A stretch of 10,546 bases of DNA. Origin: Nitrosopumilales archaeon. GTDB taxonomy: Archaea > Thermoproteota > Nitrososphaeria > Nitrososphaerales > Nitrosopumilaceae. Of the stretch, positions 5,097 through 10,546 are shown in pieces; within the stretch, counting starts at the first letter, position 1; every line of letters begins with the position of its first letter. The stretch is from contig JACOWO010000125.1 in NCBI GenBank assembly GCA_016176745.1, positions 1 to 10,546 on the forward strand, in the 5' to 3' direction. The translations under genes were made by a program, and so were the position numbers. Below the pieces are notes generated by a model. That model was not told where the DNA came from. It saw only the letters and a list, made by a program, of their open reading frames with translations, and searched no databases.

Positions 5097-5426
5097 ATGT
5101 CTACAGAAAACAAAGTTATCACGTCTACAGAAAACAAAGTTGCCACGTCTGGACAAAACAGAGACACAGTATACATCGGCAAGAAACCGATAATGGCGTA
5201 TGTCACATCTACGCTGATTCAGTTGGCAACCTTCCCGCAAGTAACTATCAAAGCAAGAGGAATGAGCATAGGACGAGCCGTAGATGTAGCACAAATCATC
5301 TTACGCAAGACTGACGCTGGACACTCAATAGGAAACATCAAGATAGACTCTGAATTACTAGAGTCACAAGATGGAAGATCAAGAAACGTTTCCACCATAG
5401 AAATCACAGTAAAGAGAAACAACTAA
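5097..5426 (+). CDS. alba: Alba chromatin protein, 109 aa
   Basis: From residue 25 the sequence follows the Alba fold of Sulfolobus Sso10b: VYIGKKPIMAYVTS (25-38), VTIKARGMSIGRAVDVAQII (49-68), IGNIKIDSELL (78-88) and QDGRSRNVSTIEITVKR (91-107). K29 and K30 match the lysines K16/K17 of Sso10b that contact nucleic acid and are acetylated there. Alba dimers coat DNA and RNA and act in chromatin and RNA handling. The N-terminal 24 residues are extra and include an eight-residue repeat, STENKVIT/STENKVAT. ATG 5097 is set by the TATA box 22-29 bases upstream. The gene is divergent from the secreted-protein gene and shares a 96-base spacer with it. A T-rich segment (5439-5452) after the stop may end the transcript. 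Confidence 0.95.
   Translation: MSTENKVITSTENKVATSGQNRDTVYIGKKPIMAYVTSTLIQLATFPQVTIKARGMSIGRAVDVAQIILRKTDAGHSIGNIKIDSELLESQDGRSRNVSTIEITVKRNN
5100..5147 (+). repeat. 24-bp tandem duplication at the 5' end of alba
   Basis: Two adjacent 24-base units (5100-5123 and 5124-5147) differ at two positions, ATC versus GCC near their ends. Each encodes STENKV-x-T. The frame is kept, so the disordered N-terminal tail is lengthened by eight residues. A third partial start (TCT at 5148) follows. Confidence 0.9.
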
Positions 5427-5496
5427 GACCTCTTTACTAGACATTTTTCTTAAATCATTTATCAAAGTTAAATCCTTGCACTCTACCTAAACCCTC

Positions 5497-5504
5497 ATTA
5501 ATTA
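5497..5504 (+). promoter_or_regulatory. TATA-like box for the three-gene run beginning at 5523
   Basis: ATTAATTA lies 19-26 bases before ATG 5523, fitting a leaderless start there rather than at TTG 5508. It is slightly close, and other AT-rich elements exist upstream (5455-5472). Confidence 0.35.
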
Positions 5505-5522
5505 TTCTTGTATACTCTTACC

Positions 5523-5714
5523 ATGAAATCAGCTGAAGGCGAATGGGTAAACTTACTTGCAGAAGTATTTGAGCGACTAACTGACAAACATGCCTCAATA
5601 ACATATAACTTCAATGACGTAACATTTGAGCTAGACAAATCAAACACCGGTGGAAAATTTCTTCCTGCAGGTAAGATCAAGATAAATGGCAAGATAACAA
5701 TAACTGCGGGCTAG
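5523..5714 (+). CDS. Small conserved-looking protein of unknown function, 63 aa
   Basis: I do not recognise a family. The sequence starts with an amphipathic helix (SAEGEWVNLLAEVFERLTDK). Beta strands then alternate hydrophobic and polar residues: ASITYNFNDVTFELD, then GKIKINGKITITAG after a Gly-rich turn. There is no signal peptide, membrane segment or cysteine. ATG 5523 is chosen over TTG 5508 (five residues longer) because of the TATA-like spacing. It is the first of three tightly spaced plus-strand genes (gaps of 5 and 15 bases) that are probably co-transcribed. The strand-rich C-terminus suggests a small beta domain that may bind a partner from the same operon; this is inference. Confidence 0.65.
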   Translation: MKSAEGEWVNLLAEVFERLTDKHASITYNFNDVTFELDKSNTGGKFLPAGKIKINGKITITAG

Positions 5715-5719
5715 AAACT

Positions 5720-6091
5720 ATGGATACTAGACTGTCTGTTGATCTGCTAAAAGGAATAAAGAGCGGTACGCTTGAGATAAAAGAAAACAACAAAGAATCA
5801 ATGCAGTTTATTGCAGACAAAAATACAATTACAATAAATCTAATCGATCTTTCCTTTAACATTCCTGCATATACGAGCATATTATCAAAGCTAAGTGATG
5901 CACGCGAGTTTGCAAAAAACCTAAAAGAAAATCACTTGACATTGCACATAGCACACAACGGCAAAGTTGTCATGAAGCTTGGCAAAAAAGCTAAACCAAA
6001 ACTTTCTCGTCTGATTACAAAAAGTAGTGCAGTTGAGATAACTGATTTACGGGAGCTTCGAAAGCTAGACAAAAGATTACGACAAAAATAG
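5720..6091 (+). CDS. Unrecognised helix/strand protein with basic C-terminus, 123 aa
   Basis: No family is recognised. Strands (SGTLEIKEN, MQFIADKNTITINLIDLSF) occupy the first 46 residues. A helix SILSKLSDAREFAKNLKENH (53-72), then LTLHIAHNGKVVMKLG (73-88) and a very basic end (KKAKPKLSR, RELRKLDKRLRQK) follow. The middle hairpin plus basic tail could bind nucleic acid or the membrane surface. No transmembrane segment or signal peptide is present. It starts with ATG five bases after the stop of the previous gene, so translation is probably coupled. The next gene follows after a 15-base gap in the same reading frame, separated by a TAG. Confidence 0.75.
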   Translation: MDTRLSVDLLKGIKSGTLEIKENNKESMQFIADKNTITINLIDLSFNIPAYTSILSKLSDAREFAKNLKENHLTLHIAHNGKVVMKLGKKAKPKLSRLITKSSAVEITDLRELRKLDKRLRQK

Positions 6092-6106
6092 ATACGTGTA
6101 ACAAAC

Positions 6107-6418
6107 TTGGGCAAACACTCAATTAGCATAACAAACGTGGTTTCAAAATATCAGGCAGATTTTGGGCCCTGGCTTGAAACATTTGCAGATGATGAAAAAC
6201 TTCGCGCATTTATCGAACAAGGCTTCTCGCCAGAATTTCTTGATATTTTTGCAGATAAAATAGTACTAGAGTATTCAATTAATCCAGAACTCAAGCCACT
6301 TGTTCTTATGGCAGTAGATCCCAAAACTCAAACTGTCGATGTAAACAAAATTTTTGAAGAAGACAGCTGTTTGGAATATTATGCTTCACGAAAAGGCCCA
6401 CAGAACACACAGCCATAG
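6107..6418 (+). CDS. Acidic helical protein of unknown function, 103 aa
   Basis: The start is TTG 6107; no ATG occurs before residue 69, and an internal GTG would remove ten residues. The sequence is mostly helical and acidic: VSKYQADFGPWLETFADDEKLRAFIEQGFSPEFLDIFADKIVLEYS (12-57), then a shorter mixed segment with a single Cys at 88. There is no signal peptide or membrane span. It is the third gene of the run and, being acidic, might pair with the basic tail of its neighbour; that is inference. A T6A6 palindrome just after the stop separates it from the converging radical SAM gene. Family not recognised. Confidence 0.7.
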   Translation: MGKHSISITNVVSKYQADFGPWLETFADDEKLRAFIEQGFSPEFLDIFADKIVLEYSINPELKPLVLMAVDPKTQTVDVNKIFEEDSCLEYYASRKGPQNTQP

Positions 6419-6426
6419 TATATTGA

Positions 6427-6438
6427 TTTTTTAAAAAA
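6427..6438. terminator. Bidirectional oligo-T/A terminator between converging genes
   Basis: TTTTTTAAAAAA is a perfect 12-bp palindrome that gives a T6 run on both strands. It sits between two converging stop codons 24 bases apart. Archaeal termination needs little beyond such T-runs. Confidence 0.6.
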
Positions 6439-6442
6439 CAAA

Positions 6443-7408
6443 TTAGTGCGAAATAATTCCAGAACCTTTTATTCCATATCCTACCAAAACAGAATAGCAG
6501 CCAAGTCCGCACTCTTCACATCTTGGCTTTAAGGAATTTTTTTCAGCACTGCCAATGCAACACGGCATTTTTTCTCTGCCCATATGATCAACTGATAGTA
6601 TGGCCCAGGTTGGGCAGTCAACAGGAACTATATCTTTTCCTCCCCAACTTTTCTTCATCAACTCAAGCTGGCTATTTGGATTGATAATATAGTCTCCATA
6701 CTCTTGCTTCATTGCAATGATTTCATCAACAAGCTTGGTTCTCTTTTCTCCAAATGGTAACCACAACGGATCACCTTTCATAAAAGGTGTATGAAACTGG
6801 AATCCAATCTTATTTGAATAATCTTGCCAGTCCTCAATTACATTTCTTACTGTCATGTAATTTCTAGAGTTTATAGTCATTGTAATCCAGATGTCCTTCC
6901 ATGCTTTTTCCCCATTGTTTTCTACATAATCAATTACATTTTTCCTTGTTTTTGCCCAAGCATCTTGCCCACGAATTTCATTGTGAATTTCTTCTGTGCC
7001 ATCAATTGATATCCAATAAAAGTAAATGTCCTTTAGAGAGGGAATTGGAAAGGTACCGTTTGTAACAACACAGATGCGTTTTGGAAACTCTTTTACAAAA
7101 AGCTCCACAACATCTGGCCTAAGCATTGGCTCGCCACCAACAAGAGTAATTATAAAGACGTGCTGTTTTTTGAATTTCTCATCTATGATTTTTTTCCACT
7201 GTTCTAGTGTTAGATCCTCGTTTTCCTTTCTGTTTAGCCACCAGTAACAGTGTTCGCAGTGAAGATTGCAGACATTAATTATGTCCGCAGAACCATATAG
7301 CGGACTTTTCCGATTAAAAAATTTGTAGCCTGCATACTTGAGCCCAATATGAAAATACAATGGAGATTCGCTTATTATTTGTCTGAGTCCTCTTCCCATA
7401 ATTTCCAT
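6443..7408 (-). CDS. Radical SAM protein with cysteine-rich C-terminus, 321 aa
   Basis: C47-x3-C51-x2-C54 (CNLHCEHCYWW) binds the 4Fe-4S cluster that cleaves S-adenosylmethionine. The SAM-binding GGEPMLRPD (91-99), the VVTNGTF strand (114-120) and SIDGTEEIHNEIRG (134-147) follow as in the partial TIM barrel. The C-terminus has further cysteines at 265, 283, 284, 297, 300 and 304 (DCPTWAI, PCCIGS, CEECGLGC), consistent with an auxiliary iron-sulfur cluster of SPASM or twitch type. Such proteins modify peptides, cofactors or lipids; no peptide substrate gene or partner is apparent nearby, so the substrate stays open. ATG 7408 is chosen; Met4 is an alternative. A TATA-like box lies 21-28 bases upstream. 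The N-terminus (ESPLYFHIGLKYAGYKFF) could associate with the membrane. Confidence 0.88.
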   Translation of the reverse strand: MEIMGRGLRQIISESPLYFHIGLKYAGYKFFNRKSPLYGSADIINVCNLHCEHCYWWLNRKENEDLTLEQWKKIIDEKFKKQHVFIITLVGGEPMLRPDVVELFVKEFPKRICVVTNGTFPIPSLKDIYFYWISIDGTEEIHNEIRGQDAWAKTRKNVIDYVENNGEKAWKDIWITMTINSRNYMTVRNVIEDWQDYSNKIGFQFHTPFMKGDPLWLPFGEKRTKLVDEIIAMKQEYGDYIINPNSQLELMKKSWGGKDIVPVDCPTWAILSVDHMGREKMPCCIGSAEKNSLKPRCEECGLGCYSVLVGYGIKGSGIISH

Positions 7409-7428
7409 TTAGAGAAAAATCACCATTG

Positions 7429-7436
7429 ATACTATA
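7429..7436 (-). promoter_or_regulatory. TATA-like box for the radical SAM gene
   Basis: On the minus strand this reads TATAGTAT, 21-28 bases before ATG 7408, so the gene may have its own promoter in the 71-base spacer after the secreted coiled-coil gene. Confidence 0.4.
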
Positions 7437-7479
7437 CAGCTATTATTGTAATTAATACTATTGAAACAAAAGCAGATTA

Positions 7480-8403
7480 TTACTGAGAGGTGTTGTTGTC
7501 TTTTTGTCTTGGTAATTTTCCTTCGTTATCAAAACTATCTTGTGATGTAGGATCTGTAAATCCATGTTTTGCATTCAAGTATGTGTTATAGTTGATAACA
7601 TCACCTCTTGATGATGCTGCCTTTTTCTGAAATGCTTTCATGGCTTCTTTTGAGCTTGCACCGCTTTCAAGTGCCTTCATTTTTGCTTCCTTACCTGCGG
7701 TTGTTTTTTGTTCTGTGAATCCAAACTGGTCTAAAAAGATTCCACGAACATATCCATCCATATCAACAACAAAGGCTTCAAAAGACTTTCTTGCAGAGTT
7801 TAGTGTTGATTCGGTATCGAATGCTCTAAGGTCCTTTTCTAGTTTCTCTTGTGCAAGTCTTCTTTGTTCATCAACGTTGATCTTGTTTTCCTCGATTTCT
7901 TTTCGCTTCTTTTGTTCTTCTTCCTGCAAGTTTCTTGATGCATCCATTTGTTTTATCAAATATTCAGAAAGTGGATTGTTTGTCAAGCTATCCTGTACTA
8001 GTGTTTGAACGCCAGTCAAATCAGGTGGAATAAATGCTGACTCTTTGACATTGTAAACAATTATTGTTGATACTTCTTCAAAACCATCTTTTGATGCAAT
8101 TAAATTTGTATAATGTTTGCCCGAGTTTGCAGGAGCTAAACTTATCTTAAATGAACCATCTGTATTGCTTACTGTACTTGCTTTATCATCGCCAACAACT
8201 GCAGTTATTGATACATCTGCGACAGGTTTTCCAGCACTATCTGTTATCCTTCCAACAATAACTGGCACCTCACCTGAATCAAGTGGACTTTTTTGAGGAA
8301 ATCCCTTTATGACAAGATTGCCTGTTATTGCGCTAGCAGACACTATACTGCTTGATATAACTACAGCTAGCAGTAGCGTTACAAGGCCAATTGATGTATT
8401 CAC
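7480..8403 (-). CDS. Secreted protein with Ig-like carboxypeptidase-regulatory domain and coiled coil, 307 aa
   Basis: Residues 1-25 are a hydrophobic signal peptide (LVTLLLAVVISSSIVSASA) with a likely cut after Ala25; the N-region lacks Lys or Arg. Residues 45-118 resemble a carboxypeptidase-regulatory or Ig-like beta domain: VPVIVGRITDSAGKPVADVSITAVVG, then STVSNTDGSFKISL, then a YTNLIASKDGFEEV strand pair. Residues 150-195 are a charged coiled coil rich in Glu, Lys and Gln, followed by a helical region (200-275) and a polar tail. The start is GTG 8403; another GTG two bases before it reads into a stop at once. It acts outside the cell or at the S-layer, possibly as an oligomeric spacer or adhesin. 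No enzyme motif is visible. A weak TATA-like element (8423-8432) precedes it. Confidence 0.75.
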   Translation of the reverse strand: MNTSIGLVTLLLAVVISSSIVSASAITGNLVIKGFPQKSPLDSGEVPVIVGRITDSAGKPVADVSITAVVGDDKASTVSNTDGSFKISLAPANSGKHYTNLIASKDGFEEVSTIIVYNVKESAFIPPDLTGVQTLVQDSLTNNPLSEYLIKQMDASRNLQEEEQKKRKEIEENKINVDEQRRLAQEKLEKDLRAFDTESTLNSARKSFEAFVVDMDGYVRGIFLDQFGFTEQKTTAGKEAKMKALESGASSKEAMKAFQKKAASSRGDVINYNTYLNAKHGFTDPTSQDSFDNEGKLPRQKDNNTSQ

Positions 8404-8448
8404 ACTTTTGACTTTTACAAAAAAAAGTTAAGACCCAATATGCATATT

Positions 8449-8458
8449 TTTGATCAAA
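8449..8458. repeat. TTTGATCAAA palindrome, copy 1
   Basis: Perfect 10-bp palindrome 46 bases upstream of the GTG of the secreted coiled-coil gene. An identical copy is at 9779-9788 and a shorter TTGATCAA at 2045-2052, all intergenic. Candidate regulator site; no binder is known. Confidence 0.3.
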
Positions 8459-8630
8459 CAACTGTACTTTTTTTGCCTAGCCATAAAATTAAATGAAATT
8501 ATTGAAAAATCCTATTATTCTATTAATACCGCCTATGATGGCTCTGAGATAATCAAGCATATTGTTTCCCTAGATTAGTGGCTAGTCTTCAAATTTGATA
8601 ATAAGCTGTTACTTTGATGTATTTTACTAA
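8450..8630 (+). pseudogene. Possible decayed response-regulator receiver fragment
   Basis: Within the 278-base spacer 8404-8681, one frame is open from 8450 and reads EIIEKSYYSINTAYDGSEII (8495-8554), then a few more codons to TAG at 8576. SINTAYDGSEII resembles the strand and DG-x-E of CheY-like receiver domains. A second frame, 8586-8630, reads SSNLIISCYFDV, recalling the DLIIsDY-like phosphoacceptor strand. The gap would need a stop and a frameshift, and no phosphoacceptor aspartate remains in place. It may be chance. Confidence 0.22.
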
Positions 8631-8681
8631 TTATATACAATCAGTATACAATTTTCTTAAAAATAATTCTGTATTGAAATT

Positions 8682-8984
8682 TTATCTATATTCAAACAAG
8701 GCATTCCATCGTGCCAGCCAATTAATGACTTCGGCATAATAGGCGGTTTTAAAAGTCATCTCCATTATTTTTTTTCTAAAATCAATGTACTGTTTTCTAC
8801 TCCATGTATCTAGGGCGACTTTACGGAATTCCTTGTCGTATAAAGTTCGGTGAAGCTCGTCTTCAACATTTTCATCGTGAGCTGGTTGATTGCCTTCCTC
8901 TTTCCAGTAAAGCCATTTACTATATTCGTCTTGAGCCCATGAAGAAAGGGTTTCAGGTACTTGAGGATGTTTCTTATTCATCAT
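8682..8984 (-). CDS. Small tryptophan- and tyrosine-rich protein of unknown function, 100 aa
   Basis: I do not recognise the family. Six Trp occur in 100 residues (16, 24, 27, 61, 89, 93), with Trp-rich helices SWAQDEYSKWLYWKEEG and AEVINWLARWNALFEY. The middle is charged and helical (VEDELHRTLYDKEFRKVALDTW, FRKKIMEMTF). There is no signal peptide, transmembrane span or cysteine. The start is ATG 8984; the second Met is adjacent. A good TATA box lies upstream and the gene stands alone, so it is transcribed separately. The aromatic helices suggest a partner-binding or helical-bundle role, for example binding a ligand or protein; this is a guess from composition. Confidence 0.65.
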   Translation of the reverse strand: MMNKKHPQVPETLSSWAQDEYSKWLYWKEEGNQPAHDENVEDELHRTLYDKEFRKVALDTWSRKQYIDFRKKIMEMTFKTAYYAEVINWLARWNALFEYR

Positions 8985-9012
8985 AACACATGCAAAATAT
9001 TATCATTGCACG

Positions 9013-9021
9013 CTTTTATAC
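9013..9021 (-). promoter_or_regulatory. TATA box for the tryptophan-rich protein gene
   Basis: On the minus strand this reads GTATAAAAG, 29-37 bases before ATG 8984. It is the best TATA match in the window and predicts a 5- to 10-base leader. Confidence 0.65.
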
Positions 9022-9091
9022 TCGTGTAGAAAGCGCATTCCACCTTTTCGGATAGCTGGCACCATTATATTAACAGCTCGAGCTTGAATGA

Positions 9092-9100
9092 TTTTTAATT
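9092..9100 (+). promoter_or_regulatory. TATA-like box for the O-methyltransferase gene
   Basis: TTTTTAATT lies 25-33 bases before TTG 9125. It supports the TTG start and a short or absent leader. Confidence 0.5.
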
Positions 9101-9124
9101 AAATCAAATAAAATAGTAAACCTA

Positions 9125-9751
9125 TTGGAACAAAAAATAGAACAAGTTATTTTACGACTTCAAAAACAAGCCGATTACGAAAATCAACACAAAGACAAAA
9201 TCGATCATGACAAAAGAATGCTTGCTATCACAAAAGAGACAGCTATGTTCTATAACATACTGCTAAAGGCAGTAAAGGCAAAAAAGATTCTTGAAATTGG
9301 GTTATCAACAGGTTATTCAACGCTATGGTTTGCAGACGCAGTTATTTACAACACCAAAAAATCTGAAAGGCAAAACGCAATAACTACGATTGAGCAGAGC
9401 CAATACAAAATACAGATTGCCAAAAAGAATTTTGAAGAAGCCAGAGTTTCAGAAATAATTGATATCAAAGAAGGATTAGCAAAGGACATTCTATCTGATT
9501 TATCCAAAAAATTTGAAAAAAGACAAGACTTGTTTGATTTTGTGTTTATCGACGCAGATAAGGAAAACAGCATCAGCTATTTTGAAACATGTCTTACTAT
9601 GGTAAAAAAAGGAGGCATAATAGCAGCAGATAACATTCTTGATAATGATGATATGAAAAAATATGCAAAATACGCACAAAAAAAGCCAGGTGTTATCTCA
9701 GTTACAATACCAATAGGATGGGGCGAAGAAATTACATTCAAAACAAAATAA
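9125..9751 (+). CDS. Class I SAM-dependent O-methyltransferase, COMT/CCoAOMT family, 208 aa
   Basis: Motif I is E57-I-G59-LSTGYSTLWFA in a Rossmann fold. An acidic residue at the end of the second strand (TTIEQS, E90) probably binds the SAM ribose. Motif IV is FIDADK (141-146) and AADN (167-170). D143, D169 and N170 match the divalent metal ligands (Asp, Asp, Asn) of catechol and caffeoyl-CoA methyltransferases, so a Mg-dependent reaction on a catechol-like hydroxyl is expected. Length matches the bacterial and archaeal branch. The natural substrate in archaea is unknown. Start is TTG 9125; no in-frame ATG lies near the N-terminus, and a TATA-like element fits. It stands alone with no obvious pathway partners, so it may be a general methylating enzyme. 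The N-terminal helix (EQVILRLQKQADYE) is typical of the family. Confidence 0.9.
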   Translation: MEQKIEQVILRLQKQADYENQHKDKIDHDKRMLAITKETAMFYNILLKAVKAKKILEIGLSTGYSTLWFADAVIYNTKKSERQNAITTIEQSQYKIQIAKKNFEEARVSEIIDIKEGLAKDILSDLSKKFEKRQDLFDFVFIDADKENSISYFETCLTMVKKGGIIAADNILDNDDMKKYAKYAQKKPGVISVTIPIGWGEEITFKTK

Positions 9752-9778
9752 AGTAACACAAATCTGGAATCATCAAAA

Positions 9779-9788
9779 TTTGATCAAA
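9779..9788. repeat. TTTGATCAAA palindrome, copy 2
   Basis: Second exact copy of the palindrome, between the O-methyltransferase and the membrane-protein gene. It overlaps an inverted pair ATCAAA/TTTGAT (9772-9784), making a compact cluster of TCAAA and TTTGA elements. Possible regulator site upstream of the gene at 9858. Confidence 0.3.
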
Positions 9789-9812
9789 TAAGACATACCT
9801 AATCTTTAAGAA

Positions 9813-9820
9813 CTTTTAAT
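9813..9820 (+). promoter_or_regulatory. TATA-like box for the membrane-protein gene
   Basis: CTTTTAAT lies about 40 bases before ATG 9858, predicting a leader of roughly 15 bases. A weaker CTTTAAG at 9804-9810 is an alternative. Confidence 0.35.
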
Positions 9821-9857
9821 CATACCAAGAAAATACGCATTTATGTGATATCAAGAA

Positions 9858-10546
9858 ATGGCAGATTATATCATAAAGGACATTGAAGAGCTTATCAAAT
9901 CAAACAGAGGAGATTTACAACGACTCATCCACATCAAGGATGATTTTGAAAAAACCAAGATCATAACACTATCTGACAGAAAATATGTGGAATCTTTAGC
10001 ATCTAGATATCTAAAAGAAGCACCAATAGAGAAAAAAAGAGATTTTATGAAATCATTTCAGGAGATATCATTTAAGAAACCTAGGATGCCAGAACCTACA
10101 AAGGAATCTCTAAAACCACAAACTCAAGAATCTGCAACCATCAAAGCAGAACAAACAAAATTGGCCGAAGTTAAATCAGATAGTAAACACTCATTGCAAA
10201 AAAGCCAACAACAATCTTCACTATTTGCAAAACAACGAGATTGGAAACCAACTGGCAGCATGCCATCAAAAAAAATTCTACTTATTATAGCACCTGTAGT
10301 TGTAGCAATGATAGCAATAGGTGTAGCAGCTACTCAATTTGATTTTGGCGATTTCTCAAATCCAATTAATACAATACCAAAGACTACAGGGCTCTCAATA
10401 GCTACAGATCAGCGTTCATACAACAAAGGTGATATTATTTCGATTTCTGGCACCTCTGAGACATCAGCTGGAAACGAGATCAAGCTGTCAATTCAAAACT
10501 CTGATGGGAAATTAGTCTGGTCAGAAAATGTAAAAATAAAAAATAA
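9858..10546 (+). CDS. Single-pass membrane protein with extracellular beta domain (3' end beyond the window)
   Basis: Open from ATG 9858 to the window edge (229 codons shown). Residues 1-60 are a charged helical domain (IKDIEELIKSNRGDLQRL, then SDRKYVESLASRYLKE). A low-complexity Gln/Lys/Ser linker (75-135) leads to a membrane helix at about 139-158 (KILLIIAPVVVAMIAIGVAA). Outside, a beta-rich domain begins: LSIATDQRSYNKGDIISISG, which resembles the MG2/Ig-like repeats common on archaeal surface proteins. Topology is probably cytoplasmic N-terminus with the domain in the S-layer space. No enzyme motif is visible. An earlier ATG (9843) reads into a stop, so 9858 is secure. A sensor, anchor or adhesin role is possible. 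Confidence 0.8.
   Translation, partial: MADYIIKDIEELIKSNRGDLQRLIHIKDDFEKTKIITLSDRKYVESLASRYLKEAPIEKKRDFMKSFQEISFKKPRMPEPTKESLKPQTQESATIKAEQTKLAEVKSDSKHSLQKSQQQSSLFAKQRDWKPTGSMPSKKILLIIAPVVVAMIAIGVAATQFDFGDFSNPINTIPKTTGLSIATDQRSYNKGDIISISGTSETSAGNEIKLSIQNSDGKLVWSENVKIKN

Noticed and set aside
5052..5294. Cysteine-rich minus-strand frame opposite alba
   Set aside because: It is the complement of the Alba gene and its 24-bp repeat; Alba is certain.
7640..8008. 122-residue open frame on the plus strand
   Set aside because: Serine- and phenylalanine-rich antisense image of the coiled-coil segment; composition is that of a mirrored Glu/Lys-rich gene.
8493..8552. 19-codon frame MKLLKNPIILLIPPMMALR
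   Set aside because: Resembles a short hydrophobic peptide, but has no evident promoter or conservation evidence and overlaps the possible receiver fragment in another frame.
8530..8560. TATGATGG followed by CTGA, like boxes C and D of a guide RNA
   Set aside because: The boxes are only a few bases apart and no second C'/D' pair follows, so there is no room for a guide.
1..10546. tRNA, rRNA, CRISPR, insertion sequence and attachment sites
   Set aside because: No cloverleaf, T-loop GGTTCGAATCC-like element, repeat-spacer array, transposase motif or flanking duplications were seen on either strand.

Overview
The window is AT-rich archaeal DNA, almost certainly from an ammonia-oxidising lineage of Nitrososphaerota (Thaumarchaeota), Nitrosopumilales-like. 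The indications are an Alba chromatin protein, a stand-alone Lrp/AsnC effector domain, a tandem C2H2 zinc-finger protein, a small cysteine-rich protein of a type I associate with this phylum, and a UbiD-family decarboxylase like the one in the archaeal mevalonate route. Many genes have a TATA-like box about 20-30 bases before the start codon, which suggests leaderless transcripts. Genes are short, change strand often and frequently start with TTG or GTG. I see no tRNA, rRNA, CRISPR array, insertion sequence or complete mobile element.

Left part (1-1824): the tail of an upstream gene, then a RuvX/RuvC-like RNase H-fold gene whose coding sequence extends upstream of any ATG, GTG or TTG. It converges on a two-finger C2H2 gene. 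A lone nucleotidyltransferase-fold gene on the minus strand lies among AT-rich spacers and is the most accessory-looking gene here.

Centre-left (2164-4354): a plus-strand run of a cysteine-rich zinc protein, a probable proteasome-assembly-chaperone-4-like protein, and a UbiD decarboxylase whose start overlaps the preceding stop. A separate Lrp-type RAM-domain protein follows. The UbiD enzyme is a candidate for the anhydromevalonate phosphate decarboxylase of isoprenoid synthesis.

Centre (4356-6418): a small minus-strand cysteine protein with a perfect 14-bp palindrome over its start codon, a secreted beta-domain protein, a divergent Alba gene with a 24-bp tandem duplication at its 5' end, and a tight run of three small unrecognised genes.

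Right part (6443-10546): a radical SAM protein with a cysteine-rich C-terminus, a secreted Ig-like/coiled-coil protein, a spacer that may hold a decayed response-regulator fragment, a tryptophan-rich small protein, a class I (COMT-type) O-methyltransferase, and the 5' part of a single-pass membrane protein that runs off the window.

There is no obvious defence island or biosynthetic cluster. The best leads are the non-canonical start of the first gene, the PAC4-like/UbiD overlap, the start-codon palindrome, the lone nucleotidyltransferase and the three-gene operon of unknowns.
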